Shown one piece after another: positions 19,279 to 28,112 of a stretch of DNA of 64,000 nucleotides. The stretch is from Luteibacter aegosomatissinici. Lineage in GTDB: Bacteria; Pseudomonadota; Gammaproteobacteria; Xanthomonadales; Rhodanobacteraceae. How positions within the stretch are numbered: the stretch's first letter is position 1; each line of letters begins with the position of its first letter. The stretch is taken from positions 1,426,001-1,490,000 of the forward strand of contig NZ_CP095742.1 of NCBI RefSeq assembly GCF_023078495.1, given 5' to 3'. Made by a program: the position numbers and the translations under genes. The notes beneath the pieces were generated by a model. The model saw only the letters and a list, made by a program, of their open reading frames with translations. It did no database searches and was not told where the DNA came from.

Positions 19279-19989
19279 ATGACCGAACCCGAGCGCCTCG
19301 CCAAACGTATTGCCGCCATCGTGCCGTGCTCGCGTCGTGAGGCGGAGATGTATATCGAAGGCGGCTGGGTACGCGTTGATGGCGTGGTCGTCGAGCAGCC
19401 GCAGTTCAAGGTGCAGGATCAGCGCATCGAGATCGACCCGGCTGCCAGGCTGACGCCCCCCGAGCCGGCCTCGATGGTCCTGCACAAGCCGGCAGGGCTT
19501 TCGGTCGAGGCGGCCCGAGCTTTGATCCGGGTCGAAAACCACGTGGATGACGACCCCTCGGGAATTCGCCTGCTGCATCGGCACTTTGCAAAGCTGGAGC
19601 CCGCGCTCGGCCTGCCCGAGTCGGCGAGCGGCATGCTGGTTTTCAGCCAGGACTGGCGGGTAAAGCGTCGCCTGCAAGAGGATATCGACCGCATCGAGCA
19701 GGAGCTGGTCGTCGAGGTATCGGGTGAACTGAAACCCTACGGCCTGGCTTTGCTCAACCACGGGCTCGTTCTCGATAACTACGCGCTGCCGCCGATCAAG
19801 GTGAGCTGGCAGAACGAGAAGCACCTCCGTTTCGCGATGAAGCGAGTCTCGCCCGAGACGGTGGTGCGCATGTGCGCCGAGGTGGGGTTGACCGTGCTGG
19901 GCATGAAGCGGCTTCGTGTCGGGCGCATTCCCATGGGGCGGCTCGAGCCGGGCCAGTGGCGTTATCTCGCGACGTCCGACCGCTTTTGA
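19279..19989 (+). CDS. RsuA/RluF-family pseudouridine-synthase-like protein lacking the catalytic Asp
   Basis: The 236-residue protein has an N-terminal S4 RNA-binding domain (about 8-55: RLAKRIAAIVPCSRREAEMY, GGWVRVDGVVV). The rest resembles RsuA-type rRNA pseudouridine synthases (VLHKPAGL; C-terminal VGLTVLGMKRLRVGRIPMGRL). In active enzymes the core motif is GRLDxxTxGLLL with an essential Asp. Here the aligned stretch is LGLPESASGMLVF, with Pro at the Asp position, and the conserved Tyr of the KxY motif is also replaced (EQELVVEV). It may be a non-catalytic RNA-binding paralogue. A weak start context precedes ATG 19279; tRNA-Val lies upstream. Confidence 0.85.
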   Translation: MTEPERLAKRIAAIVPCSRREAEMYIEGGWVRVDGVVVEQPQFKVQDQRIEIDPAARLTPPEPASMVLHKPAGLSVEAARALIRVENHVDDDPSGIRLLHRHFAKLEPALGLPESASGMLVFSQDWRVKRRLQEDIDRIEQELVVEVSGELKPYGLALLNHGLVLDNYALPPIKVSWQNEKHLRFAMKRVSPETVVRMCAEVGLTVLGMKRLRVGRIPMGRLEPGQWRYLATSDRF

Positions 19990-20090
19990 TCCTGTAGGCC
20001 TTTCCTTACGCCATCTGTTGAGCGGCGCAGACTGTATGCGGTTGGGTGCTTAGCGGATGCTGGGTACTCCTTCCTTTGAGTGCCCTGACC

Positions 20091-20465
20091 ATGACTGATT
20101 GGACCCTGTCTGCCGCCGACTGGACGTCCCTGCAGGAGCGCATGGCACGCTCCGATGCCCGCTTCGATGCCTTCGTATCCCGCTTCGATGAACACGCTTC
20201 CCGCACCAGCGAGAGCTTTCAGCGCATCGATTGCCGCCTGGAGCGGCTCGAAAAGCGCGTCGGTGATGTCGAACAATCCGTGAGCATCGTGCACCGTGAT
20301 GTTGAAACGATCGACAAGCGGCTGCGGGTTGTCGAGGGCGATGTCCAGGATCTTATCCGTTACCGCCACCGCCTGTGGGGCATGATCACCGCTATTGCTG
20401 CCTTGGGCGGCACCGTGGGGTTTGCCGGCGCACAGGCCTTCTACCGGATCTCGCACGTCTTGTGA
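20091..20465 (+). CDS. Small coiled-coil protein with one C-terminal membrane helix
   Basis: A 124-residue protein of unknown family. Residues about 10-85 are a heptad-rich coiled coil (RFDAFVSRFDEHASRTSESF, LERLEKRVGDVEQSV), and residues about 97-118 form a single hydrophobic helix (MITAIAALGGTVGFAGAQAF). It would sit in the inner membrane with a cytoplasmic or periplasmic coiled coil, like the DUF1640/hemolysin-XhlA-like architecture. ATG 20091 is used; a GTG at 20046 would add a hydrophobic stretch. It is probably transcribed alone or with the following membrane-protein gene. Confidence 0.7.
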   Translation: MTDWTLSAADWTSLQERMARSDARFDAFVSRFDEHASRTSESFQRIDCRLERLEKRVGDVEQSVSIVHRDVETIDKRLRVVEGDVQDLIRYRHRLWGMITAIAALGGTVGFAGAQAFYRISHVL

Positions 20466-20534
20466 GGCTCCCTGCCGCATCTCGGCGGGCGGCCACTCCA
20501 GCTACACTCAGGCCTTTCCAAGGATGTGGTGCCC

Positions 20535-20957
20535 ATGGCTTACCTGCTGACCAAGTCCCTGCACATCGTGTTTGTCATCGCCTGGATGGCCACGGTGTTC
20601 TACCTGCCGCGTATCCTCGTCAACATCAAGGAAGCCGAGGGTGAGCCCGCCGCCGTCAAGGCGCGCCTGGAGCTTATGGGTCGCCGCCTCTACAAGTTCG
20701 GCCACACCATGTTCGGCCTGGCATTCCTGTTCGGCCTTGCACTTTGGCTGTACTTCGGGATCACCGGCGGCTGGTTGCATGCCAAGTTGACGCTGGTGGC
20801 GTTCATGCTGGCTTATTACATCTGGGCGGGCAGGGCGTTGAAGCGCAGCATGGCTGGCGGCGCGTTGCCATCGTCGAAGGCCTTGCGTATCGGCAACGAG
20901 CTACCGGTGCTGGTTCTGCTGGCCATCGTCTACCTCGTGGTCGCGAAGCCTTTCTGA
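20535..20957 (+). CDS. CopD/HemJ-like four-helix membrane protein
   Basis: The 140-residue integral membrane protein has four hydrophobic helices. The N-terminal KSLHIVFVIAWMATVFYLPR, then LELMGRRLYKFGHTMFGLAF and GGWLHAKLTLVAFM, match the pattern of HemJ protoporphyrinogen oxidases (conserved His in helix 1, W-M-x-x-x-F-Y-L-P-R, and Lys in LHAKL) as well as generic CopD-family annotation. If HemJ, it oxidises protoporphyrinogen IX in heme synthesis. No heme gene is adjacent, so the role remains open. ATG 20535 follows AAGGA at a somewhat long spacing. Confidence 0.75.
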   Translation: MAYLLTKSLHIVFVIAWMATVFYLPRILVNIKEAEGEPAAVKARLELMGRRLYKFGHTMFGLAFLFGLALWLYFGITGGWLHAKLTLVAFMLAYYIWAGRALKRSMAGGALPSSKALRIGNELPVLVLLAIVYLVVAKPF

Positions 20958-21027
20958 GGTCTCTCCGCGTGAGACCACGACCCGCCATGATTCGCCGTGT
21001 CATCCACCTCACCGACGGAGCTGGCGC

Positions 21028-24000
21028 TTGAGCGATACGCACCCCATCGAGCCGGGCCTCATGGTCCTGCACGGCAACCGCCTGGAAGATCTGCGCGACA
21101 TCCTGGTGGGGTGGCTGAGCCAGGCACCGCTGCGCCCGCTCGAAGACGAGCGCATCCTCGTCCAATCCAATGGCATTGCGCAGTGGTTCCGGCTGGCGCT
21201 GGCGCGTGCCGAATCGGAAGGCGGCCTGGGCATCGCCGCATCGGTAAACGTCGAGCTGCCCGGGCGTTTCCTATGGGACGCCTATCGCGCCGTACTGGGG
21301 CGCGACGCCGTGCCGCCCGAATCGCCGTTCGATAAATCACGGCTCATCTGGCGCCTGATGCGCCTGCTGCCAGCGCTCGCGCGGGAACCCGTGTTTGAAC
21401 CGCTGGCTGCCTTCCTCGGCGATGGCAGCGATGCACGCAAATGCCACCAGCTGGCCGAGCGGCTGGCTGACCTTTATGACGGCTACCAGGTGTATCGCGC
21501 CGACTGGCTTGATGACTGGGCGGCCGGTCGCGACGTGATGCGCGATGCGCGTGGTGGCGAATCCGCGATGGCTGAAAACGATCGCTGGCAGGCGGCCCTG
21601 TGGCGCCGCCTTCTCGGCGACGTTGGCCCGGCCGAAGCCCATGGGCACCGCGCCGCCGTGCATGCCCGTTTCCTGGAAGCCGCCGCCGCTGCGCCCGAGC
21701 GGCCGCGCGCGCTGGCGCGACGCATCGTCGTCTTCGGTATGTCGTCGCTGCCGCGGCAAACGCTTGAGGCTCTTTCCGCGCTATCGCGCTGGTCGCAAGT
21801 CGTACTCGTGGTGCTGAACCCGTGCCGCCACTACTGGGCCGATATTGTCGACGACCGCGAGCTATTGCGCGCGGAGCGCCGCCGCCAGGCGGCCAAGCCC
21901 GGCATGCCGCCGTTGCCGGCCGAGGCCGATCTGCACCTCTACGCCAACCCATTGCTCGCTGCCTGGGGCAAGCAGGGCCGCGACTACATCCGCATGCTCG
22001 ATGAGTTCGATCACCCGGATTCGTACCGCAAGCGCTTCACCGCGTGGGATGAGCGCATCGATTTCTTCGAAGAGCCCGACACAACGTCGCTGCTGGGCCA
22101 GGTCCAGGCCGCCATCCTTGATCTCGATCCGTTGCCCGCGCAGGGCGCGCCGGTGGCTGCCGACGATGATTCCATCGCGTTCCATGTTGCCCATGGGCCC
22201 CAGCGGGAGGTCGAGATACTCCACGACCAGTTACTGGCGCGCTTTGAGGCCTCCGGGCGCACGGGCCAACCTATCCTGCCCCGCGACGTCATCGTGATGG
22301 TGCCGGATATCGATACCTATGCGCCGCACATCGATGCCGTGTTTGGCCGGGTGCCGCGCGACGATCCGCGTTACATCCCCTATAGCATCGCTGACCGCGC
22401 GTCGCGTGGCACGGTACCGCTGGTCATGGCGCTCGACATGCTGCTGGGCATGACGGAATCCCGCTTCGGTGCGGGCGACCTCGCTGATCTGCTCGATGTA
22501 CCTGCGTTACGCCAGCGCTTCGGTTTGGCTGAGGACGACCTACCGTTGCTCCACCGTTGGGTCGAGGGGGCAGGTATCCGTTGGGGGCTCGATGCTGAGC
22601 AACGCGCATCGTTGGGGCTGCCCGCACTGGAACAGAACACGTGGCTCTTTGGCCTCCGCCGCATGCTGCTCGGCTACGCCGTGGGGCAGGGTGAGGCGTG
22701 GGGCGATATCGAGCCCTACGGCGAGGTGGGTGGCCTCGATGCCGCGCTGATCGGGCCCCTGGCCGATCTTCTCGAGCGGTTGGGGGCGCATTGGCGCGCG
22801 ATGGCCGTGCCGGTACCGGCCGCTGCGTGGGGTGAGCGCCTCCGTGCGCTTATGCGCGATTTTTTCGACGCCACCGATCCCGACGACCGCATGCGCGAAC
22901 AGCGGCTGCTCGATGCGCTCGATGCATGGGAGCGCGCCTGCTTCGAAGCGGGATTCGATGAACCGGTGCCGGTCGATGTCGTGCGTGAAGCATGGCTGGG
23001 CCAGATCGACGATGGTGGCCTGTCGAAGCGCTTTCTTGCGGGGGCCGTCAGCTTCGGCACACTGATGCCCATGCGCGCCATTCCGTTTCGCCTCGTGTGC
23101 CTGCTGGGCATGAACGATGGCGCGTACCCGCGCGCGCGGCCGCCGATGGATTTTGACCTGATGGCGCGTGCTGGCGCGTGGCGCCCAGGCGACCGTTCGC
23201 GCCGGGAAGATGACCGCTACCTGTTCCTCGAGGCCCTGCTGTCGGCGCGGGATGCGCTACACATCGGCTGGGTAGGCCGAAGCGCACGCGATAACGCCGA
23301 ACGCGCGCCGTCCGTGCTGGTTGGCCAGTTGCGCGATTACCTGCACGCGGCGTGGGCTGATGCGGATGGCGGGGCATTGCTTGAACGGCTCACGGTTGAA
23401 CATCCGCTGCAACCGTTCAGTCCGGTGTATTTCCGTGCGGGCGATGCACGCTTGTTCACGTACGCAAATGAGTGGCGGCATATCCACGGCAGGGAAGGGT
23501 TGGCCGTGGACGATGCGTTGCCGCCCTGGCCCGTCGATCGTCCAATCGGTCTTGCGACGTTGCGCCGCTTTCTTCGCCATCCCGTGCGCGAATTCTTCCA
23601 GGCCCGGCTGGGTGTCCGTTTCGATATGCCCGATGTCGCCAGCGAGGCGCTCGAGCCGTTCGCCATCGGCGGCCTCGATCGTTTCGCGATGACCGATGCG
23701 CTGATCAGGGCTGCTCTTCGTGATGAGCCATCCGCTGAGGCCGCCATGGGCGCCGCCACCGCGCGTCTGCAACGCAGCGGCGTGCTGCCCATGGGCGGCT
23801 TCGCGGCGCCGGTGAAGCGCGACCTCCAGAAATCCGCCTCCGCCGTGTACGAGCGCGTCGTGGTCGAGCGCGGGCGCTGGCCGGTAGAAGCCGGCAAGTA
23901 CGAAGTGCGGGTCGAATGCGAAGGCATCGTCATCGAGGATTGGCTCGCGGGTCTCCGCGCGAACGGGCAGGGCCAACTCGCGGCCTTGCTGGTATCGCCG

Positions 24001-24450
24001 ACCGCGGTGCTCGATGACAAGGAGCGCCCGTTGGCCCACCGCGTCGTCATGCCTTGGGTGGACCACCTCGTGGCCCAGGCGGCAGGCCACGCGATTGAAA
24101 CCCGCTATATCGGCCCCGATGCCACCATTGTCATCCGGCCCATGGCCCAGTCGGATGCGCGCGCTGCGCTGGGCACGCTGGTGCGCGCATGGCGCACGGG
24201 TATGCAGCAGCCCTTGCCCGTGGCGATGAAGGCCGCGTTTGGATGGATGGGCGAATGGTTCGGCGATGCGGAGACCAGCGCCCGTCGGGTGTACGGGCCG
24301 GGTGACGATTTCAGCCGCGGGGAGATCGATGGCGATCCCTACCTCGCCCGTGCGTGGCCCGATTTCGACGCCATGCTGGCGGCGGGCTTCGCCCGGCACC
24401 TGGCGCCGTACGAGGATCTCGCGCGCGCGCTCGAGGTGGAGAAGGCATGA
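21028..24450 (+). CDS. recC: Exodeoxyribonuclease V, gamma subunit
   Basis: The 1140-residue RecC (E. coli 1122 aa) is the non-catalytic helicase-like subunit that splits the duplex and recognises Chi in RecBCD-dependent double-strand break repair. Conserved stretches include VLHGNRLEDLRDIL at the N-terminus, ERILVQSNGIAQWFRLALAR near 45-65 and LCLLGMNDGAYPR near 690. The start appears to be TTG 21028, seven bases after GGAG. No ATG lies between it and the conserved N-terminus. Its 3' end overlaps recB by four bases (ATGA). Confidence 0.96.
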   Translation: MSDTHPIEPGLMVLHGNRLEDLRDILVGWLSQAPLRPLEDERILVQSNGIAQWFRLALARAESEGGLGIAASVNVELPGRFLWDAYRAVLGRDAVPPESPFDKSRLIWRLMRLLPALAREPVFEPLAAFLGDGSDARKCHQLAERLADLYDGYQVYRADWLDDWAAGRDVMRDARGGESAMAENDRWQAALWRRLLGDVGPAEAHGHRAAVHARFLEAAAAAPERPRALARRIVVFGMSSLPRQTLEALSALSRWSQVVLVVLNPCRHYWADIVDDRELLRAERRRQAAKPGMPPLPAEADLHLYANPLLAAWGKQGRDYIRMLDEFDHPDSYRKRFTAWDERIDFFEEPDTTSLLGQVQAAILDLDPLPAQGAPVAADDDSIAFHVAHGPQREVEILHDQLLARFEASGRTGQPILPRDVIVMVPDIDTYAPHIDAVFGRVPRDDPRYIPYSIADRASRGTVPLVMALDMLLGMTESRFGAGDLADLLDVPALRQRFGLAEDDLPLLHRWVEGAGIRWGLDAEQRASLGLPALEQNTWLFGLRRMLLGYAVGQGEAWGDIEPYGEVGGLDAALIGPLADLLERLGAHWRAMAVPVPAAAWGERLRALMRDFFDATDPDDRMREQRLLDALDAWERACFEAGFDEPVPVDVVREAWLGQIDDGGLSKRFLAGAVSFGTLMPMRAIPFRLVCLLGMNDGAYPRARPPMDFDLMARAGAWRPGDRSRREDDRYLFLEALLSARDALHIGWVGRSARDNAERAPSVLVGQLRDYLHAAWADADGGALLERLTVEHPLQPFSPVYFRAGDARLFTYANEWRHIHGREGLAVDDALPPWPVDRPIGLATLRRFLRHPVREFFQARLGVRFDMPDVASEALEPFAIGGLDRFAMTDALIRAALRDEPSAEAAMGAATARLQRSGVLPMGGFAAPVKRDLQKSASAVYERVVVERGRWPVEAGKYEVRVECEGIVIEDWLAGLRANGQGQLAALLVSPTAVLDDKERPLAHRVVMPWVDHLVAQAAGHAIETRYIGPDATIVIRPMAQSDARAALGTLVRAWRTGMQQPLPVAMKAAFGWMGEWFGDAETSARRVYGPGDDFSRGEIDGDPYLARAWPDFDAMLAAGFARHLAPYEDLARALEVEKA

Positions 24451-27400
24451 GCCACGCCATCGAACCCCTGCGCCCGCTGGCTCTTCCGCTTGAGGGTGTT
24501 CGCCTTATCGAGGCGAGCGCCGGCACGGGCAAGACATGGACCATCGCTGCGCTTTACGTGCGCGCCGTGCTCGGGCACGGCCTGCCGCAGCCCCTCTTAC
24601 CGCCGCAGATCCTCGTCGTGACGTTCACCGAGGCCGCCACGCAGGAGCTGCGTGAGCGTATCCGGTCACGCCTCGTCGAAGCTGCGGTGGCGTTCCGGGC
24701 CGGCAGTTCGAGTGAACCGCTGCTCGGTGAACTCATCGCGACGTACCCGGCCGACCAACAGCCGGCTTGCGCCCGGCGCCTTGAACTGGCGGCCCAGTGG
24801 ATGGACGAGGCCGCTATCTTCACCATCCATGGCTGGAGCCAGCGCATGCTCACGCAGCATGCGTTCGGAAGTGGCCACGCGTTTGCGCAAACCCTGGAGC
24901 CGGACGAAAGTGAGCTCCTTGCCGAGTGCGTGCGCGACTACTGGCGCCAGGCGTTCTATCCGCTCGACGAAGCCATGCTCGCCGCCGTGCAGGCGGAGTG
25001 GCGCACGCCCGATGCGTTGCTTCGCTCACTCATGCCCTTGCTCTCCGGTGGCGAAGCGACGCTGCGCGTAGATGGCGAGCCGCTTGTAGCTGGCGACGGC
25101 ATCGGCGCGATCCTGGCTGCCCGCCGTGCCTGGTACGAAGAAGACGCGCGGCGCCTCACCGACGCCGCGGGTGCGTGGCGCGACGATGCGGATGCCATCA
25201 GTGCCATGCTGGTCGAGGCGTCGGTATCGAAGGCGCTGAACAACAATTCGTACAAGCCCGACCGCATGCCTGCCGATATGGCGGCGATGCGGCGTTGGGC
25301 ATGGTCGGGCGACGTGGCGGGTTTCGACATCGCCCGCTATTCGACAAGCCGGCTTACCAAGGGCACCAGCAAGAACAAAGTGCGCCCCGAGCACCCGGCT
25401 TTTGGGGCCCTGGAGCACTGGAGCGAATGGCAGGCGACCGCGGTGCCGGTGCGCCATGCCATCCTGGCGGATGCCGTGGCATGGGTAAGGGATCGCTTCG
25501 CGACGCAGAAGCGCCGCCGCGCCCAGATCGGCTTTGACGACCTGCTGCTGCGGCTCGATCGCGCGCTGGCCAGCCCCTCCGGCGGTGAGCTGGCCGCGAC
25601 CATCCGGCGCCAGTATCCGCTGGCGCTCATCGATGAGTTCCAGGACACCGATCCCCTGCAGTACCGTATCTTTCGCGCGGTTTACCTTGCGGCGCCGGAA
25701 ACCGCGCTCCTGCTAATCGGTGATCCGAAGCAGGCCATCTACGCGTTTCGCGGCGCAGATATCCACACTTACCTCGCGGCGCGCGCCGAGGCCGTGGCAC
25801 CGCATTACAGCCTCGATACGAACTTCCGCTCCACGCAGGGCATGGTCGATGCCGTGAACGCGCTATTCGTGCATGGCGAAGGCCACCCCGAAGGCGCCTT
25901 CCATTTTGCCGATGGCGGGTTGCCATTCTCCCCTGTGCTTGCGCGAGGGCGCGCCGAGCACTTCGTTCGCGCTGGCGTGGCCCAGCCCGCCATGCACCTA
26001 TGGCTCCTCGATAACGATACGCCCGTGGGCGTGCGCATGTACCGCACCGAGATGGCCGCCGCCTGCGCCAGCGAAATCGTGCGCCTGCTGGACGAAGCGT
26101 CTCGGGGCGATGCCGGGTTCACTGACGCCGGTGGTGCCATGCGCACCCTGAGGCCTGCCGATATCGCGGTGCTCGTGCGCAGCCACGCGGAGGCGGCGGC
26201 GTTTCGCGCCGCGCTATCGGAGCGTCGCGTCCGCAGCGTGTTCCTGTCCGACCGTGATTCGGTTTGGGAGAGCGCGGAGGCCAGTGATTTGCTGTTCTGG
26301 TTGCGTGCCGTGGCGGAACCCTCGTCGGATACCGCCATGCGTGCGGCGCTTGCCACGCGCACGCTCCACCTGGGGTTCGGCGAACTCGAGCGGCTTAACG
26401 CCGATGAGCGCCACTGGGAAACGCGTGGACAGCAGTTCTTCGCACTGCGCGAGGCATGGCGCCACGCGGGCGTGCTCGCGATGTTGCACCGCTTGTTGCA
26501 CGTATTCGACCTGCCGGCGCGGTTGCTTGCATCCGCTTCGCACGGTGAGCGCGCACTCACCAACGTGCTGCACCTTGCCGAGCTGCTCCAGCAGGCGGCG
26601 GCCACGCTCGATGGCGAGCAGGCGCTTATCCGCTACCTGGCCGAGCGCATCGCCGACACCGCCACGCACCATGGTGATGATCAGGTGGTGCGGCTGGAGA
26701 GCGATGACGACCTGGTGAAGGTCATCACCATCCATAAGTCGAAAGGCCTGGAATACCCGCTGGTCTTCCTGCCGTTCATCGCCGCGGTCGGCAAGGCCCG
26801 GCCCGGGCAGGGCTACCGCTACCACGATGGCGAAGGCATGGCGCTTGAACTCGTGAGCGCCTCAGCCGGTGGCGATGCGGCGGCAAAGGCCAAGGAATCC
26901 GCGGAGCGCGCCGCCCTGCAGGAGGACCTGCGCCTGCTCTACGTGGCATTGACCCGTGCGCGGCATGCGTGCTGGCTCGGTATCGCGCCCGTCGCGGATA
27001 CGGGGCGAGTGAAAGAACCGCAGGTGCATCGCAGCGCGTTCGGCCATCTGCTGAAGGGCGGCAAAGCCATCACCAACGGCGAGCTGGCCGGCCTGCTCTC
27101 GGCACTCGCGCGCGGCAACGCATCGATTGACGTGGCCTACATGCCGGCGCCGGACGATGCGCATTACACGCCGCCGGCGCGACACGACGCATTGTTGCCG
27201 CCGCGCGAGCCCCACCTGCCGCGGGCCGAGCCATGGCGTATCGCCAGCTATAGCGGCCTGCGCTATGAGGAGAGCGAGCCGGAAGCGGAAGCACCTGCGC
27301 CGGAAACCGCCACGGATGATGTCATCGTCGAGTATGTGGCCGAGCCGGTGGCGCTCATCGCCGATCCGTCCAGCATCCACGCCTTCCATCGTGGCGCCGA

Positions 27401-28112
27401 TGCGGGCACCTTCCTGCACGACTTGCTCGAGTGGATCGCCGAGGAAGGCTTCGCCGCCATCGCGTACGATCCCGCGCGCTTGCGCGATACCGTCGCGCGC
27501 CGCTGCGAGCGACGCGGCTGGGAGGGATCGATCGATCTGCTCACCGACTGGCTGCTCGTGTTGCTCCGCACGCCCATGGCGCTGCCCGATGGCAAGGCGG
27601 TCGCGCTCAGTGAGCTCGCTGATCCGGCGCGCTATCGCGCGGAGCTCGAGTTCCTGTTCGAAGCCCGTCGCGTCGATGCCCTGGCGCTCGATCGCATCGT
27701 GCGTGAGTACACGCTTGATGGCGCCCCGCGCCCCGCACTCGCCAGCGACACACTCAACGGCATGCTCAAGGGCTTCATCGATCTCATCATCGAGCATGAC
27801 GGTCGCTGGTATGTCGCCGACTACAAATCAAACTGGCTGGGGCCGGACGAGCACGCCTATACGCCGGAGGCGATGCGCGCCTCGATTCTCGATGCGCGCT
27901 ACGAGCTGCAATACGCGCTTTACCTGCTCGCGTTGCATCGTTTGCTGCGCACGCGTCTAGGTCCGGTTTACGACTACGACATTCATATCGGCGGTGCCGT
28001 GTACCTTTATCTTCGCGGCGTCGATGGCCACGGCCATGGCGTGCACGTGGAGCGTCCGCCAAAGGTGATGATCGAGGCCATGGATCGCCTGTTCCAGGGA
28101 GGTGGCGCATGA
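24447..28112 (+). CDS. recB: Exodeoxyribonuclease V, beta subunit
   Basis: The 1221-residue RecB is a 3'-5' SF1A helicase with a C-terminal RecB-family nuclease. Visible are Walker A EASAGTGKTWT (near 27-37), Walker B/UvrD motif LIDEFQDTDPLQYRIF, motif III LLIGDPKQAIYAFRGADIHTY, KVITIHKSKGLEYP and VALTRARHACW. The nuclease motif is DYKSN (near 1125) with the upstream Asp in GFIDLIIEHDGRWY. It starts at ATG 24447, overlapping the recC stop, and overlaps recD at its own end, giving a translationally coupled recC-recB-recD operon. Confidence 0.97.
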   Translation: MSHAIEPLRPLALPLEGVRLIEASAGTGKTWTIAALYVRAVLGHGLPQPLLPPQILVVTFTEAATQELRERIRSRLVEAAVAFRAGSSSEPLLGELIATYPADQQPACARRLELAAQWMDEAAIFTIHGWSQRMLTQHAFGSGHAFAQTLEPDESELLAECVRDYWRQAFYPLDEAMLAAVQAEWRTPDALLRSLMPLLSGGEATLRVDGEPLVAGDGIGAILAARRAWYEEDARRLTDAAGAWRDDADAISAMLVEASVSKALNNNSYKPDRMPADMAAMRRWAWSGDVAGFDIARYSTSRLTKGTSKNKVRPEHPAFGALEHWSEWQATAVPVRHAILADAVAWVRDRFATQKRRRAQIGFDDLLLRLDRALASPSGGELAATIRRQYPLALIDEFQDTDPLQYRIFRAVYLAAPETALLLIGDPKQAIYAFRGADIHTYLAARAEAVAPHYSLDTNFRSTQGMVDAVNALFVHGEGHPEGAFHFADGGLPFSPVLARGRAEHFVRAGVAQPAMHLWLLDNDTPVGVRMYRTEMAAACASEIVRLLDEASRGDAGFTDAGGAMRTLRPADIAVLVRSHAEAAAFRAALSERRVRSVFLSDRDSVWESAEASDLLFWLRAVAEPSSDTAMRAALATRTLHLGFGELERLNADERHWETRGQQFFALREAWRHAGVLAMLHRLLHVFDLPARLLASASHGERALTNVLHLAELLQQAAATLDGEQALIRYLAERIADTATHHGDDQVVRLESDDDLVKVITIHKSKGLEYPLVFLPFIAAVGKARPGQGYRYHDGEGMALELVSASAGGDAAAKAKESAERAALQEDLRLLYVALTRARHACWLGIAPVADTGRVKEPQVHRSAFGHLLKGGKAITNGELAGLLSALARGNASIDVAYMPAPDDAHYTPPARHDALLPPREPHLPRAEPWRIASYSGLRYEESEPEAEAPAPETATDDVIVEYVAEPVALIADPSSIHAFHRGADAGTFLHDLLEWIAEEGFAAIAYDPARLRDTVARRCERRGWEGSIDLLTDWLLVLLRTPMALPDGKAVALSELADPARYRAELEFLFEARRVDALALDRIVREYTLDGAPRPALASDTLNGMLKGFIDLIIEHDGRWYVADYKSNWLGPDEHAYTPEAMRASILDARYELQYALYLLALHRLLRTRLGPVYDYDIHIGGAVYLYLRGVDGHGHGVHVERPPKVMIEAMDRLFQGGGA

